The notes under the pieces are model-generated. The model searched no databases, was not told the origin of the DNA, and worked only from the letters and a program-made list of their open reading frames with translations. Shown here piece after piece: positions 21,001-21,283 of a stretch of DNA of 21,283 bases (the stretch's first letter is position 1; each line of letters opens with the position of its first letter). A program made the position numbers and the translations under genes. This DNA is from a virus, in the IMG/VR virus record IMGVR_UViG_3300047373_000109, positions 1 to 21,283 of that record, one strand, 5' to 3'.

Positions 21001-21283
21001 AAGTTTATCGAAGATAAGACAGGTTTATCGGGAGTAGGGCCTGTTGTAACAAACCCTGCTGACTGGATTGGTAACGCAGCTGGTCGTACTAGGGCTGTTG
21101 TTTTCCACATGAAGATGGGTTTGGGTAACCCTGATCAGTTCGTTCTTAACGCCTCACACGTTGCACAGATTACGTTTATCTCGCCTAAGTATGGTGCTCA
21201 GGCTGCGGCTAACGTACCGATCATTGCTTCTCTCCTGTTTAAGACACGTAAAGCAGCTGATGCAGACATTGAGAGACTTGTCA
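18019..21283 (+). CDS. Large internal virion / DNA-ejection protein, 3' end outside window
   Basis: Open from ATG 18019 (AAGGAAG upstream, 13 nt after the previous stop) to the window edge: 1,088 codons without a stop. It starts MTGIPSFEDTLTSLEEQFGD. A helical N-terminal region contains DLLRQYPDSERYLDTLFAAG and FRWIAGGIDNFAQLPLLVLR (about 154-173). An Ala/Gly-rich segment TRGVARLGLSAAKGAATGIP (about 256) could be membrane-active. Later helices and a short repeat (FIYDKTGPLGKFIEDKTGLS, near residue 988) follow. No transglycosylase motif appears in the visible part. Size and order point to a T7 gp15/gp16-type core protein, possibly a fused version as in other marine podoviruses. The role is probably a trans-envelope channel for genome entry. 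Confidence 0.85.
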   Translation, partial: MTGIPSFEDTLTSLEEQFGDEPQQAPVRVDPESPREQAIVDQQSTLLEVDPVEISNARVAGDLTHEDLLRQYPDSERYLDTLFAAGIPVEEAAEKMRSYQDRQSKTVGVREYFFNSMMMTDDGEIDPQGLGMLSNYEWLTTRIEARLEANDPSTFRWIAGGIDNFAQLPLLVLRNIQRYDETKSQEYAETLNLDPEAFKAYWEAELDSAEREGIFNIREFENLREVQAQLENFGTDPAAGFKQFIGWVEVATAGTTRGVARLGLSAAKGAATGIPKASREVLERLMSSRSATDAVTATRGADAGADATVRQMNTGASPDNTVFKAGPSAMDPFQGPTRPVNMPNSARTTQGTYSSMLFEKMSKLMKSPVSGRAFSVEAVQELAEGVVSRVARVTNNPTAALYKTLDEGSDLFTATVRLGNAIDGRAFPTKEAALKAVNNNPDYKVVEAPRVIRTDTGEPVLKMSDVPDGAEARVQPKGYYLEYSERLDTRRLADALEDVRPEENAFKRAVAGVISAPQTALGERLGFLINAAEGVVTRFSKFADQSFKDVRALSKGEFEEVEGIMTGYRDGILGDIDTGLAAVRGAPTHPEFIRDFFALYGRTPTEKQLKAYSALTDINNAAWNIKATDILKRVAERNGRTVTVEEGYDTIGVVVDTIPENTVVFSRLTGQVNPSQVGERVVYKLDAPFEAADGIKYDHVTDVVSTRVPLKSDVLGYNVGGPRNNDRLRHFIGTSYDETLAGGRKVTGGFRTLLGSFSVKEARTARNQLNNIVDALAPFIASRGLKGIRKLNLSGEDLAKVNAIIARNNDWNRNVVDFDTLKRIAADHNESFTNRFDIKARDAKVEASIPEGAGMNMGEYQSMRVTRRRGDTAPMTYGGGRTVNQSPIENIVEQFKSEAYRYSHYKATQSAVNGWVRKARARGNVTFDGDVPHNPEDFIRLARVSDDNKGINREMKQQQQAIASRLGLLDRTDATTPYMTSLSEFIYDKTGPLGKFIEDKTGLSGVGPVVTNPADWIGNAAGRTRAVVFHMKMGLGNPDQFVLNASHVAQITFISPKYGAQAAANVPIIASLLFKTRKAADADIERLV

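Noticed and set aside
1-21283. tRNA genes, CRISPR arrays, insertion sequences, integrase/attachment sites, lysis genes
   Set aside because: Read for these and found none: no cloverleaf-like stretch, no regularly spaced identical repeats beyond the four short iterons, no transposase or integrase motifs, no holin/endolysin in the window.

Overview
This window is part of the genome of a tailed phage with a T7-like (podovirus) virion. The reasons are a contiguous block of terminase, portal (head-tail connector), scaffold, capsid, two tail tubular proteins and internal virion proteins. There are no bacterial housekeeping genes, genes are packed tightly with many ATGA/GTGA overlaps, and base composition is moderate (mid-40s %GC by eye). 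From memory of the families, the gene set (a phage-type ThyX plus T7-like structural genes, apparently using host sigma-70 promoters) is reminiscent of marine podoviruses of Rhodobacteraceae such as the SIO1/cobavirus group. The host assignment is an inference I cannot test here.

Layout. Positions 1-2086 hold a leftward (minus-strand) cluster of small genes. Read in transcription order they are a 35-aa protein, 76-aa, 95-aa, 73-aa and 67-aa unknowns, then an internal promoter, then 51-aa and 102-aa unknowns and the start of a flavin-dependent thymidylate synthase (thyX), which runs off the left edge. Positions 2087-2693 form a 607-bp divergent intergenic region. It contains an AT-rich patch, four GCAACA iterons spaced about two helical turns apart, a G-rich quadruplex candidate and a perfect-consensus sigma-70 promoter firing rightward. 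It is the best candidate here for a replication origin and control region.

From 2694 to the right edge everything is rightward: a candidate small terminase, two tandem receptor-binding proteins sharing one N-terminal anchor, two small fibre-associated proteins, the large terminase, portal, a small protein, scaffold, major capsid, a terminator, a probable decoration protein, tail tubular A, a small protein, tail tubular B, a GNAT-like protein, a gp14-like internal protein and the first 1,088 codons of a giant internal virion protein. Two further promoters (9325 and 13188) split this block into three likely transcripts: attachment/packaging, portal to capsid, and decoration/tail/internal core.

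How it works together: TerS/TerL package DNA through the portal into a scaffold-assembled capsid. Tail tubular A and B close the portal and form the tail, the fibres bind the host, and the internal proteins are probably ejected to carry the DNA across the envelope. The leftward genes look like early or nucleotide-metabolism functions.

The points most worth following up are: (1) a promoter family in which the -10 box is followed 13-14 nt later by a conserved CCCCCC element on both strands; (2) the iteron/AT-rich/G4 cluster; (3) a strikingly AT-rich GNAT-like gene in the slot where T7 has internal protein gp13; (4) tandem fibre genes that could recombine in frame through a 22-bp repeat at the same codon position.
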